Shown here: positions 28,537 to 39,894 of the stretch, piece after piece
Layout: every line of letters begins with the position of its first letter
Numbering within the stretch: the first letter of the stretch is position 1
NCBI RefSeq assembly: GCF_003315485.1
Contig: NZ_QNSE01000009.1
Coordinates: 182,250-246,249 of the forward strand
From: Marinomonas rhizomae
GTDB taxonomy: Bacteria > Pseudomonadota > Gammaproteobacteria > Pseudomonadales > Marinomonadaceae
DNA: 64,000 bases
Direction: 5' to 3'
Position numbers and translations under genes: made by a program
The notes under the pieces: model-generated
Database searches by the model: none
What the model was told of the DNA's origin: nothing
What the model saw: only the letters and a program-made list of their open reading frames with translations

Positions 28537-28545
28537 GGATCCAAT
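28534..28545. promoter_or_regulatory. VanR operator, site 3
   Basis: Perfect ATTGGATCCAAT, extending to a 14-bp dyad with flanking T and A (28533-28546), 28 bases before the vanA start codon. Confidence 0.82.
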
Positions 28546-28573
28546 AAATAAAAATAAAAGCAGGAGAACTCCA

Positions 28574-29680
28574 GTGAGTCAGCAAACTTTTCCTAAAAAT
28601 ACTTGGTATGTCGCTGCGATGTCTGAAGAGGTGGCGGGCAGCAAACCTCTTGGCCGTAAAATCTGTGGTGAAAGCATCGCTTTTTATCGTTCGCACGATA
28701 ACAGCATTGCGGCGGTATTGGATTTTTGCCCACATAGAGGGGCCGCTTTATCCTTAGGTTATGTTGAAGAAGGCCTTTTGGTTTGTGGTTACCATGGTTT
28801 AAAAATGGGTGCAGATGGAAAAACTAAAGAAATGCCCTTACAGCGAGTGAAAGGGTTTCCTTGCATGAAGTCTTACGCAGTAGAAGAGCGTTATGGTTTT
28901 ATTTGGGTGTGGCCAGGGGATCAATCTCAAGCGGATAAAGACCTGATTCCTCATTTAGAGTGGGCGGTAAGTCCTGAGTGGGCTTATGGCGGTGGCTTGT
29001 ATCATATTAATTGTGATTATCGTTTGATGGTGGATAACCTGATGGATTTGACCCATGAGACTTATGTTCATGCCAGCAGTATAGGTCAGAAAGAAATCGA
29101 CGAGTCTCCAGTGTCGACAAAAATTGATGGTGATAGGGTCATTACCAGCCGTTTTATGGAGAATATTATGGCGCCACCATTTTGGCAAGCAGCGCTACGG
29201 GGGAATGGTTTAGCTGACGACGTTTTAGTGGATCGCTGGCAAATTTGCCGTTTTAGTCCACCTTCCCATGTCATGATTGATGTGGGTGTTGCTCATGCGG
29301 GAAACGGTGGATTTGACGCTCCTACAGATAAAAAAGCCAGCAGTACAGTAGTGGATTTTATTACGCCTGAAACGGAAACTTCTATTTGGTATTTCTGGGG
29401 AATGGCGCGTAATTTCAAACCACAAGATCAGGCTTTAACCGATACTATTCGCGAAGGGCAAGGCAAAATTTTCGCAGAAGATTTGGAAGTGCTTGAGCGT
29501 CAGCAGCAAAACTTACTGGCTTTTCCAGACTATGATTTATTAAAGCTGGATATTGATGCTGGCGGCGTTCAGTCAAGGCGAGTGATTGATCGACTCATCA
29601 CGAAAGAGTGTGCTGCCAACGAGCAGTCTCAAGCGTTAACATCTCAGTCGACCGCACCACTTCAAACGGCGACCTTTTAA
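28574..29680 (+). CDS. vanA: Vanillate O-demethylase oxygenase subunit
   Basis: Rieske non-heme iron oxygenase that demethylates vanillate to protocatechuate and formaldehyde. I choose GTG 28574, seven bases after CAGGAGA; the longer frame from 28526 would run through the operator. The 368-residue product has the Rieske ligands C52, H54, C71 and H74 (CPHRG and CGYHG) and the mononuclear iron site in DNLMDLTHETYVHASS. It is in an operon with vanB, 75 bases on. The substrate could be another methoxylated or related aromatic acid, but the vanR operators favour vanillate. Confidence 0.88.
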   Translation: MSQQTFPKNTWYVAAMSEEVAGSKPLGRKICGESIAFYRSHDNSIAAVLDFCPHRGAALSLGYVEEGLLVCGYHGLKMGADGKTKEMPLQRVKGFPCMKSYAVEERYGFIWVWPGDQSQADKDLIPHLEWAVSPEWAYGGGLYHINCDYRLMVDNLMDLTHETYVHASSIGQKEIDESPVSTKIDGDRVITSRFMENIMAPPFWQAALRGNGLADDVLVDRWQICRFSPPSHVMIDVGVAHAGNGGFDAPTDKKASSTVVDFITPETETSIWYFWGMARNFKPQDQALTDTIREGQGKIFAEDLEVLERQQQNLLAFPDYDLLKLDIDAGGVQSRRVIDRLITKECAANEQSQALTSQSTAPLQTATF

Positions 29681-29755
29681 TTTGATTGGTGTTTGCTAGC
29701 AGGGTGAGCTTGGTTTGCTCTCTAGTTTTAGAAAATAATAGGTCAGGAGAGCCAA

Positions 29756-30712
29756 ATGATTCCGGTAGTTGTAAGAAATGTCGTCACTGAAGCACAGGGG
29801 GTGGTCCGGCTTGTATTAGGTTCTGAAGAGGGCGCTGATTTGCCTTGCTTTGAAGCCGGAGCACATATTGACCTTCATTTGCCCAGCGGTTTGATTCGTC
29901 AATACTCTTTATGTCGTATGCAGTCAGAAGCGCAGTACTATGAAATTGCGGTGTTAAAAGATCCGCAATCAAGAGGCGGGTCCGCAGAAGTACATCGCTT
30001 GAAAATTGGTGATGGGCTGTCGATTAGTGAGCCTAAGAATCACTTTCCTTTGATTGACACAAAACGACATAGTGTCTTGGTCGCTGGGGGAATTGGTGTG
30101 ACACCAATGTTGCCAATGGCGCAGTGTTTGCAAAAAATGGGATTGCCTTTTGAATTTCACTATTGTGCAAAGTCACCCGAAACGGCTGCCTTTTCATCGG
30201 CATTAGAAAACAGTTCTTTTGCCGATAAAATGCATTTCCACTACAGTCAGGATCCGAGTTCTGGGCGAATGGATGTGGTGAATGTTTTATCACGTCATTC
30301 GAATGATTCCGAACTGTATATTTGCGGTCCTGCTGACTTTATCAATTACGTGCTATTACAAGCGAAAATGTTAGGTTGGCCTGAAGATCGTTTGCATCGT
30401 GAGTTTTTTGCCGCGCCAGCACTTGATGAAAAGGTAAGTGAAAATAGCGCGTTTAAGGTGAAAATTCATAGTTCTGGTGAGGTTTTTGATGTTGAAGCTG
30501 ATCAGAGTATTTTTGAAGTGTTAGATAATAATGGCGTTTTTCTTGCTGTATCTTGCGAATCAGGTGTATGTGGTACTTGTCAGACAGGGGTTATTCATGG
30601 TGTTCCTGATCATAGGGATGTCTTTCTGACAGACAAAGAGCATACGCAAGGTAGGTTGGTTATGCCATGTTGTTCTCGCTCTAAAACTCCTGTTTTGGAG
30701 TTAGACTTATAG
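29756..30712 (+). CDS. vanB: Vanillate O-demethylase reductase subunit
   Basis: Transfers electrons from NAD(P)H through flavin and a 2Fe-2S cluster to the VanA Rieske centre. The 318-residue product has an FMN/FAD-binding barrel with RQYSLCR (about residue 47), the nucleotide-binding VAGGIGVTPM (about 106) and a C-terminal plant-type ferredoxin domain with SCESGVCGTCQTGV and the last cysteine in MPCCS. AGGAGA precedes the ATG. It follows vanA in the same unit; the enzymes that would consume protocatechuate are not in this window. Confidence 0.88.
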   Translation: MIPVVVRNVVTEAQGVVRLVLGSEEGADLPCFEAGAHIDLHLPSGLIRQYSLCRMQSEAQYYEIAVLKDPQSRGGSAEVHRLKIGDGLSISEPKNHFPLIDTKRHSVLVAGGIGVTPMLPMAQCLQKMGLPFEFHYCAKSPETAAFSSALENSSFADKMHFHYSQDPSSGRMDVVNVLSRHSNDSELYICGPADFINYVLLQAKMLGWPEDRLHREFFAAPALDEKVSENSAFKVKIHSSGEVFDVEADQSIFEVLDNNGVFLAVSCESGVCGTCQTGVIHGVPDHRDVFLTDKEHTQGRLVMPCCSRSKTPVLELDL

Positions 30713-30749
30713 CCTCGTTTGATTAGCCTTCAGCTTTCTCACTATGAAT

Positions 30750-30793
30750 CTTTCACTCAATGTAAAACAACTGTGTTTTACATTGAGTGAAAG
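30750..30793. repeat. 20-bp perfect inverted repeat between vanB and pyrG
   Basis: A perfect 20-bp stem (30750-30769 with 30774-30793) and a 4-base loop, 37 bases after vanB. There is no T run after it in either direction, so it is not a standard intrinsic terminator. It may protect the vanAB message or block read-through from it. Confidence 0.7.
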
Positions 30794-30883
30794 CCCTTCC
30801 GATGTTATTATTTTCCCCCGTCCTGAAGGTACATTGTTGTGTGCTTTCAAATCTCATTTTTTCATATTTGTAAGGCGGGTTAA

Positions 30884-32524
<1,641 letters not shown>

Positions 32525-32548
32525 GTAGAGCAAACAGGCAGTTTGTGA

Positions 32549-33877
<1,329 letters not shown>

Positions 33878-33893
33878 TATCGTCTGACTTCAT

Positions 33894-33922
33894 AAAGGGA
33901 GAACTTGGTTCTCCCTTTTTTG
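33894..33922 (+). terminator. Intrinsic terminator after eno
   Basis: Eleven-base-pair stem AAAGGGAGAAC (33894-33904) with GTTCTCCCTTT (33908-33918), 3-base loop, T run. Confidence 0.92.
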
Positions 33923-34027
33923 TTTTTTTGCTTTAATTTCTTTGTTAGAAAGCTTTGTAAGGTGTATCAGGCAGTAGTCTTATCAGGTCTTGGTAAAAGG
34001 AATGTTTTTTTTAGGTTTGAGGGTGTT

Positions 34028-34306
34028 ATGGCACGTTTGTTAATTGTCTTCTTTGTCTGTGCTGTGGGTTATCAATCTTATCACTTATATTTTGGTGAGC
34101 AGGGGGTTAAGCGACAAGAAGAGCTAGCAAAGCAAATCGCCTATCAAGAGCGGATTAACTTACGTCTAAAGCATCGGAATCAAGCCCTTCGTGCTCAGGT
34201 TCATGATCTACGTCAAGGTGAAGAGGCAGTAGAAGAGCATGTTCGTAGCGAGCTTCAATATATCAAAGATGGTGAAGTGTTTTATCGTATGGTGAATAAA
34301 AAATGA
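34028..34306 (+). CDS. ftsB: Cell division protein FtsB
   Basis: Bitopic membrane protein that works with FtsL and FtsQ to activate septal peptidoglycan synthesis. The ATG at 34028 (GAGG seven bases before) gives 92 residues: a membrane segment at about 3-20 and then a coiled coil with QEELAKQIAYQERINLRLKH, followed by the conserved EEHVRSELQYIKDGEVFYR end. The frame is open upstream to 33905 but that part lies in the eno terminator. It overlaps ispD by ATGA, the usual gammaproteobacterial order. Confidence 0.94.
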   Translation: MARLLIVFFVCAVGYQSYHLYFGEQGVKRQEELAKQIAYQERINLRLKHRNQALRAQVHDLRQGEEAVEEHVRSELQYIKDGEVFYRMVNKK

Positions 34307-35016
34307 TCGAACCTTTGTGGGTCATCATTCCCGCAGCGGGTGTTGGGCAGCGTATGCAAGCTAATTGTCCAAAACAATACCTATCTCTTGAAGGGCAAAC
34401 CATTCTAGATCGTACAATAGATATTTTTATCTCACACCCACTCATTGCGGGTGTGTTGGTTGGTGTTGGTGAAAATGATGCGTACTGGCCAGATTCAAAA
34501 TGGCGGCAACACGATTTAGTTCATAGCTTTATTGGTGGCGAGGAACGAAGTGATACGGTACAGAAAGGATTGCATTATTTGTTGGACACATTAAATCCGC
34601 AACAACAAGATGTCTTGGTTCATGATGCTGCCCGTCCTTTGTTAAGCCAAGAGGCACTTAATCGAATTATTAATCATCATTCTGAACAGGGCGCTCTTTT
34701 GGCGATGCCTGCGAAAGACACGATAAAGCGTCAAGTGATAGACAGCTTATCGGTTGATGAGACTCTGGATAGAGATGCGATCTGGCTAGCTCAGACTCCC
34801 CAGAAATTTCCTGCTCAGGCTCTCTTGAGTGCTTTAAAAAAAGCTCAAGTTCAAGGTGTGGTGGTGACTGATGAGTGTTCTGCAATGGAGTATGTTGGCT
34901 GGCATCCCGACCTTGTTGTGGGAGAAAGTAGTAATATCAAAATAACCTTACCTGAAGACCTGTTGATCGCAGAAGCGCTTTTTTCTTATCTTTCAGGTTC
35001 TAACCTTTTGAATTGA
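34303..35016 (+). CDS. ispD: 2-C-methyl-D-erythritol 4-phosphate cytidylyltransferase
   Basis: Third MEP-pathway enzyme: MEP plus CTP to CDP-methylerythritol. The 237-residue product has the nucleotidyltransferase loop [19 protein letters not shown] at the N-terminus, HDAARPLL near residue 107 and [11 protein letters not shown] near 188. It overlaps ftsB (ATGA) and is 53 bases from ispF. Confidence 0.97.
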   Translation: MIEPLWVIIPAAGVGQRMQANCPKQYLSLEGQTILDRTIDIFISHPLIAGVLVGVGENDAYWPDSKWRQHDLVHSFIGGEERSDTVQKGLHYLLDTLNPQQQDVLVHDAARPLLSQEALNRIINHHSEQGALLAMPAKDTIKRQVIDSLSVDETLDRDAIWLAQTPQKFPAQALLSALKKAQVQGVVVTDECSAMEYVGWHPDLVVGESSNIKITLPEDLLIAEALFSYLSGSNLLN

Positions 35017-35069
35017 AGCTGTTTGAGTTTAAAGCAGTAAGTGCAATTTATAGTGTAGGAGTAATTATC

Positions 35070-35564
35070 ATGACACCGTTCCGTATTGGCCATGGTTTTG
35101 ATGTGCATAAATTTGGTGAGGGTAATCAAATTGTCATTGGTGGTGTTTCTATTCCTTATACCCAAGGCTTGATTGCTCACTCTGATGGTGACGTTGCCTT
35201 GCACGCTTTGACGGATGCGTTGTTAGGTGCTGCCGCATTGGGTGACATAGGGAAGCATTTCCCTGATACGGATGCTGCTTTTTCTGGTGCGGATAGCCGA
35301 ATTTTATTAAAGCGTGCCTATCAAGAAATACAAGCTCTTGGTTTTTGTGTGGGCAATGTGGATGTCACTATTATAGCTGAAGCACCGAAAATGCGTCCCT
35401 ACATTGACGCTATGCGCGCCAATATCGCTGAAGACTTATCTGTTGACGTTAGTATGGTCAATGTGAAAGCAACGACAACAGAAAAGCTTGGTTTTACTGG
35501 TCGCAAAGAGGGGATTGCTGTTGAGGCTGTCGCGCTTATTTTTAATCAAGCTCTGTTCAATTAA
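35070..35564 (+). CDS. ispF: 2-C-methyl-D-erythritol 2,4-cyclodiphosphate synthase
   Basis: Fifth MEP-pathway step, closing the cyclodiphosphate. The ATG at 35070 has AGGAG eight bases before it and gives 164 residues (family about 160) beginning [16 protein letters not shown], with zinc ligands Asp and His in that motif and [17 protein letters not shown] next. An ATG at 35013, overlapping the ispD stop, would add 19 unconserved residues. It forms a unit with ispD and truD. Confidence 0.97.
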   Translation: MTPFRIGHGFDVHKFGEGNQIVIGGVSIPYTQGLIAHSDGDVALHALTDALLGAAALGDIGKHFPDTDAAFSGADSRILLKRAYQEIQALGFCVGNVDVTIIAEAPKMRPYIDAMRANIAEDLSVDVSMVNVKATTTEKLGFTGRKEGIAVEAVALIFNQALFN

Positions 35565-35587
35565 GCTCTTTTGAATCAAGGTAATGT

Positions 35588-36679
35588 ATGAATACCGAAT
35601 GGCGATATGCTTGGTCTAAGCCAACCGTTACTGGGGATTTGAAAACCCATGTACAAGATTTCTATGTCGAAGAGCAATTAGGCTTTGAGCCTGATGGTAG
35701 AGGTGAGTTTTGCTTTGTATTTATTGAGAAGGAAGGTGTAAATACCGATTTTCTTGCAAAGCGGCTAGCTCAAATTGCTGGTATTGCACCGAATAAGGTG
35801 ACTTATAGCGGGGTTAAAGATCGCCATGCTTGTACGCGTCAGTGGTTTTGTTTACATGTTCTTAATCAAGAGCCTGACTTATCAACCATTCAAGAAGCTT
35901 TTAGAGAGCCAGAAAATGTGCGTGTAATTGCACAGTTACGTCATTCTAAAAAGCTTCGTACAGGCGCGCATTTAGCGAATCGTTTTGTTATTCGATTGCG
36001 TGGAGTAAGTGGTGATCTGGATGAGCTAGAGGGACGTTTGAATTTGATAAAGCAAGCGGGTGTTCCCAATTATTACGGGCCGCAACGTTTTGGAATAAAC
36101 GGTAATAATTTGCATAACGGCAAAGATTTTGTCCTAAAAGGGCGGCAAAGTCGTCGTAAGTTGTCAAAGACCGAATCCTTTTGGTTGTCCGCTATTCGCT
36201 CTTGGTGCTTCAATGAAGCGTTAAGTGACCAAGTGGAAAATGGCATGTGGATGCGTTTATGCGATGAGGATATTGCTCAGTTTCAACATAAAGACGAGCA
36301 ATTCCGAGTAAAACAAGTTGATGCTTTGATGCATTTGAGTGTTCTGCGCGGTACGGTTAGCCCTGTTTTGCCTATGATTAGTGAAGGTTGGGAGGCGGGA
36401 ACGGGTCCTCAGCGAGAGCTAGCTATGAAACATTCTTTATCCGAACGTATGGATTTAGTTGATGCTCTTATAGCGTTCGACCTTTCCAGGGATAGTCGTC
36501 TAGCGCGTCTTGTGCCAATGAACATGGCGTGGGAATTGCTTAAAGAGAAAGAAGAGAATGCGCAGTTGATTGTCGAGTTTTCTTTACCAAAAGGGTGTTT
36601 TGCGACCAGTCTGTTGCGCGAAATGATAGATTACACTGATAAGTCGACAGAGAAATACCATGAGAATATTGATCGCTAA
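35588..36679 (+). CDS. truD: tRNA pseudouridine(13) synthase TruD
   Basis: Isomerises U13 of tRNA(Glu). The 363-residue product has the TruD motif with catalytic Asp in YSGVKDRHACTRQWF (about residue 78), NYYGPQRFG near 155 and the family insertion domain. Its last 20 bases overlap the start of surE, so the two are probably translated together. Confidence 0.96.
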   Translation: MNTEWRYAWSKPTVTGDLKTHVQDFYVEEQLGFEPDGRGEFCFVFIEKEGVNTDFLAKRLAQIAGIAPNKVTYSGVKDRHACTRQWFCLHVLNQEPDLSTIQEAFREPENVRVIAQLRHSKKLRTGAHLANRFVIRLRGVSGDLDELEGRLNLIKQAGVPNYYGPQRFGINGNNLHNGKDFVLKGRQSRRKLSKTESFWLSAIRSWCFNEALSDQVENGMWMRLCDEDIAQFQHKDEQFRVKQVDALMHLSVLRGTVSPVLPMISEGWEAGTGPQRELAMKHSLSERMDLVDALIAFDLSRDSRLARLVPMNMAWELLKEKEENAQLIVEFSLPKGCFATSLLREMIDYTDKSTEKYHENIDR

Positions 36680-37406
36680 CGATGATGGTCTTGATGCGCT
36701 GGGTATTCAAACGTTGGCTAGGCATTTACAGCGTGAATACGCTATTTTAGTGGTAGCACCAGATCGCAACCGCAGTGGCGCCAGTAACTCTTTGACTTTA
36801 TCTCGCCCTGTACAGCCGATTATGGTGGAAGAAGGGCGATATCGTGTTGATGGTACGCCAACAGATTGTGTCAATCTTGCCTTGTCGGGCGTTATTGATG
36901 GTGATGTTGATTTGGTCGTTTCAGGGATTAATCATGGCGCTAATTTAGGTGATGATGTGATTTATTCCGGTACGGTTGCAGCTGCGATGGAAGCTCGTCA
37001 TTTAGGGCGATCAGCATTGGCGGTGTCTTTGGTTGGTAATCAGCACTTCGATACAGCTGCAAAGGTTATTCTGCAGCTTCTGAAGGACTCTCATACTCTC
37101 GATCTGCCTGCTGGTATCTTATTGAATATTAATGTTCCTGATGTTCCCTATAGTGAGCTAAAAGGAATACAAGTGACGCGTCTTGGTTATCGACATAAGG
37201 CACAAGCGCCAATTTCAGCTCAGCATCCTAGAGGTTTGCCAAGTTTCTGGATTGGAGCTTTGTCTGAACCTCATGATATGTCAGAGGGAACCGATTTTTT
37301 CGCTGTAAATCACAGCTATGTTTCTATTACACCTATTCATACGGATATGACGTGTTACGAAGCGAAATCTCCTCTTGAAAAATGGACAGATACAATAACG
37401 CTATGA
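36660..37406 (+). CDS. surE: 5'/3'-nucleotidase SurE
   Basis: Divalent-metal nucleotidase and exopolyphosphatase active in stress and stationary phase. The 248-residue product starts MRILIANDDGLDALGIQ with the metal-binding Asp pair, then VVAPDRNRSGASNSLTL and INHGANLGDDVIYSGTVAAA. It overlaps truD at its start and pcm at its end. The surE-pcm-nlpD-rpoS order is classic for gammaproteobacteria. Confidence 0.97.
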   Translation: MRILIANDDGLDALGIQTLARHLQREYAILVVAPDRNRSGASNSLTLSRPVQPIMVEEGRYRVDGTPTDCVNLALSGVIDGDVDLVVSGINHGANLGDDVIYSGTVAAAMEARHLGRSALAVSLVGNQHFDTAAKVILQLLKDSHTLDLPAGILLNINVPDVPYSELKGIQVTRLGYRHKAQAPISAQHPRGLPSFWIGALSEPHDMSEGTDFFAVNHSYVSITPIHTDMTCYEAKSPLEKWTDTITL

Positions 37407-38068
37407 GCCTGCATGATCTCAATTGGTTAGTATCACACACTGAACCCAAAGCTTCTAAGATGGTTGACCAGCTTCGTGAGCATGGGGTTGATCATGAAGA
37501 ACTATTGGCTTTAATGGGCACTATTCCTCGTCATGACTTTGTGGAGCCTGCTTTTTCGCATTTGGCGTACTCAGCAACACCACTTCCTATCGGTCGTAAT
37601 CAAACCATTAGTCAGCCATTAACCGTTGCCAGAATGACTGAATGGCTTTTAGCTCATTCTCGTCTTGGTCGCGTGTTAGAAATTGGTACAGGATCCGGGT
37701 ATCAGACTCGTATTTTGTCGCATTTTTTTAATAAAGTTCATACCGTTGAGCGTCTCGAACCACTTTATTTGCAAGCAAAGAGTCGTTTATCGTCGATGGG
37801 AGTCAAGAATGTCGAGTATTTATTTGGTGATGGGCAGACAGGATGGCCAAATAAAGTGGAAATGGATGCTGTCATCATTACAGCAATGGCCAGTAAAATA
37901 CCATTGGCTTTGACGGATTGCCTGAAGCAGCAAGGTATTTTAATTATGCCAATAGATCAACCTAGCCCACAAATAGGTTGCTGGCGCAAAGAAGGTGATC
38001 GATGGAAATGTCTAGGGACAGAATCTGCGTATTTTGTGCCCTTATTAGAAGGAATGGAACATGCCTAA
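37403..38068 (+). CDS. pcm: Protein-L-isoaspartate O-methyltransferase
   Basis: Repairs isoaspartyl residues in ageing proteins using S-adenosylmethionine. I use the ATG at 37403, which overlaps the surE stop as ATGA and gives 221 residues; an in-frame ATG at 37382 would add seven. The SAM-binding motif LEIGTGSGYQTRIL and the RHDFVEPAF and IGRNQTISQP blocks are present. Its end overlaps popT by eight bases. Confidence 0.95.
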   Translation: MSLHDLNWLVSHTEPKASKMVDQLREHGVDHEELLALMGTIPRHDFVEPAFSHLAYSATPLPIGRNQTISQPLTVARMTEWLLAHSRLGRVLEIGTGSGYQTRILSHFFNKVHTVERLEPLYLQAKSRLSSMGVKNVEYLFGDGQTGWPNKVEMDAVIITAMASKIPLALTDCLKQQGILIMPIDQPSPQIGCWRKEGDRWKCLGTESAYFVPLLEGMEHA

Positions 38069-38990
38069 ATGGCTTAGAGTGTATTTGAGCGGTGTGCTAA
38101 TGGGGATGGCTGATGTTGTTCCTGGTGTCTCTGGTGGAACCATTGCTTTTATTGTTGGTGTTTATGACAGACTTATTAATGCATTGAGTGGGGTTAATAA
38201 GGCGAGTTTGGCTATGCTGTTTCAAGGTGATGTTAAAGGATTATGGCGGCATTTTGACGGTACTTTTTTAGTGTCATTAGGCGCTGGTGTTGTCACTAGT
38301 ATTTTTCTACTGGCAGGTTTGATTACGCACCTTTTAGCTACGTATCCAAGTTATCTGTGGAGTTTCTTTTTTGGCTTGATTTTAGCGTCAGCGTATTTTT
38401 TGATTAACCAGATTACTGGGTTTTCTTGGCGACATTTCGGTGGGCTTGCTGTTGGTGCCGCTGTTGGTGCCGGTTTGTCATTGCTTGTGCCGACTCAGGT
38501 AAATACATCTTATGTCATGGTATTTTTCTCTGGCATGATTGCGATTTGTGCAATGATTTTACCGGGTATTTCAGGCAGTTTTTTACTCCTGATGTTGGGA
38601 ATGTACGGATTCATTCTTTCGGCTATTAAAACCTTAGATTTTGCTGTCATTTGTATCTTTGCAGTTGGTGCTTTGATTGGCTTGCTCACTTTTTCTAAAG
38701 TTCTTCATTATTTGCTAAATCATGTGAGGTCGATGACTTTGTCGTTTCTTACAGGTGTTATGCTGGGAGCTCTAGTTAAAGTATGGCCTTGGAAAGTGAC
38801 AGATAGCTGGAGTGTTATAGGGGATAAAAAACTTCCTTTAGAAGAGCATCTTGTTTTACCTTGGAGCTTGCCAGACTTCTATTGGATAACGGATTTTTTA
38901 CTACCATTTGTGTTTGCTTTTATAGGCTTTTTGAGTGTCATTCTTATTTCTTACATATTTTTACGAAATTCGACAAATAGTAATAATTAG
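38061..38990 (+). CDS. popT: DUF368 polyprenyl-phosphate transporter (PopT-like)
   Basis: The 309-residue membrane protein begins with the DUF368 signature GVLMGMADVVPGVSGGTIAF and has a repeat of it near residue 160 (MILPGISGSFLLLMLGMYG). It has about eight membrane spans. DUF368 proteins, including Vibrio PopT, were reported as flippases returning undecaprenyl phosphate to the cytoplasmic face. That function is transferred by family. It complements uppS at 6.2 kb, which makes the carrier. It overlaps pcm and lies between surE-pcm and nlpD-rpoS. Confidence 0.85.
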   Translation: MPKWLRVYLSGVLMGMADVVPGVSGGTIAFIVGVYDRLINALSGVNKASLAMLFQGDVKGLWRHFDGTFLVSLGAGVVTSIFLLAGLITHLLATYPSYLWSFFFGLILASAYFLINQITGFSWRHFGGLAVGAAVGAGLSLLVPTQVNTSYVMVFFSGMIAICAMILPGISGSFLLLMLGMYGFILSAIKTLDFAVICIFAVGALIGLLTFSKVLHYLLNHVRSMTLSFLTGVMLGALVKVWPWKVTDSWSVIGDKKLPLEEHLVLPWSLPDFYWITDFLLPFVFAFIGFLSVILISYIFLRNSTNSNN

Positions 38991-39043
38991 TCAAAATTCA
39001 ATATTGAGGTGAAGGATTATCTTTCGTTGCGTCTTTAAAAATC

Positions 39044-39867
39044 ATGATTTTTCATCGCCGGCTTGGCAAATCAGTCGGCTTGTTTTTTTATGTTTTTTGT
39101 TATCTGGATGCTCTTATGAATTGCTGCATTATCCTGACAAAGGTAGCCGTACTTACGCCTCCAATAATGCCAGTGTTTCTTCTATTCCTTCCTCGGGCAT
39201 TCATCGTGTTCAAAGCGGTGAAACCCTCTTCTCTATTGCTTTCCGCTATGGATTGGACTATCGAGAACTTGCCGAAGCAAACAGGATTAATTCTCCATAT
39301 ACTATTTATCCCAAACAGAAAATCCGTCTGAATGGTGTTCAAAAAACGCCCCCTAGTGTTGCTAAAAAAGCGAAATCCAGTGCCCCTTTAATCGTTTCAA
39401 CACCAAAGAATATTCCCTCTAAACCTGCTCCTGTTGTTTCTACTAAGGTGGCTAGAAAATTACCTAAAAGCGACACGAAAGGCGAAAAAATATCAGGTGA
39501 TTGGGCTTGGCCTGTGAAGGGGGAAGTGACAAGGGGGTTTTCAAATGCCGGCGTTAGTAGTAAAGGTATAGACATAAAGGCCGAGCAAGGAGCGTTAGTC
39601 AAAGCCGCAGCTAATGGAACAGTTGTTTATGCTGGCAGTGGTCTTATTGGTTATGGCAACCTTGTTATCGTGAAGCATAGTGATGTCTATTTGAGTGCTT
39701 ATGCGTATAACGAAAGAATCTTAGTAAAAGAGAAGCAAAATGTTCGAGCTGGTGATTCTCTTGCTGTTATTGGTGGTAAGGGAAACGATAGGCCATTACT
39801 TCACTTTGAGGTGCGTCGAGATGGCCAGCCGATTGATCCACAAGATGTTTTGCCCAAAATGAATTAA
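39044..39867 (+). CDS. nlpD: Murein hydrolase activator NlpD (apparent frameshift in the signal peptide)
   Basis: Lipoprotein that activates amidase AmiC at the division site. The body is intact: lipobox LSGC, LysM domain (HRVQSGETLFSIAFRYGLDY) and a C-terminal degenerate M23 domain in which the metal-binding His before GIDI is missing, as in NlpD/EnvC activators. The start is the problem. In the frame of the body only a TTG at 39097 is available, leaving no signal peptide. The ATG at 39044 reads MIFHRRLGKSVGLFF, a good signal start, in the other frame. One extra T in the T7 tract at 39083-39089 would join them into a normal 20-residue signal peptide. Confidence 0.88.
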
Positions 39868-39894
39868 GCGAAATTGGCGTTTTAAGGAGGGGAC

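Noticed and set aside
28526..28573. Upstream start for vanA
   Set aside because: It would encode protein from within the promoter -10 and operator; GTG 28574 has CAGGAGA.
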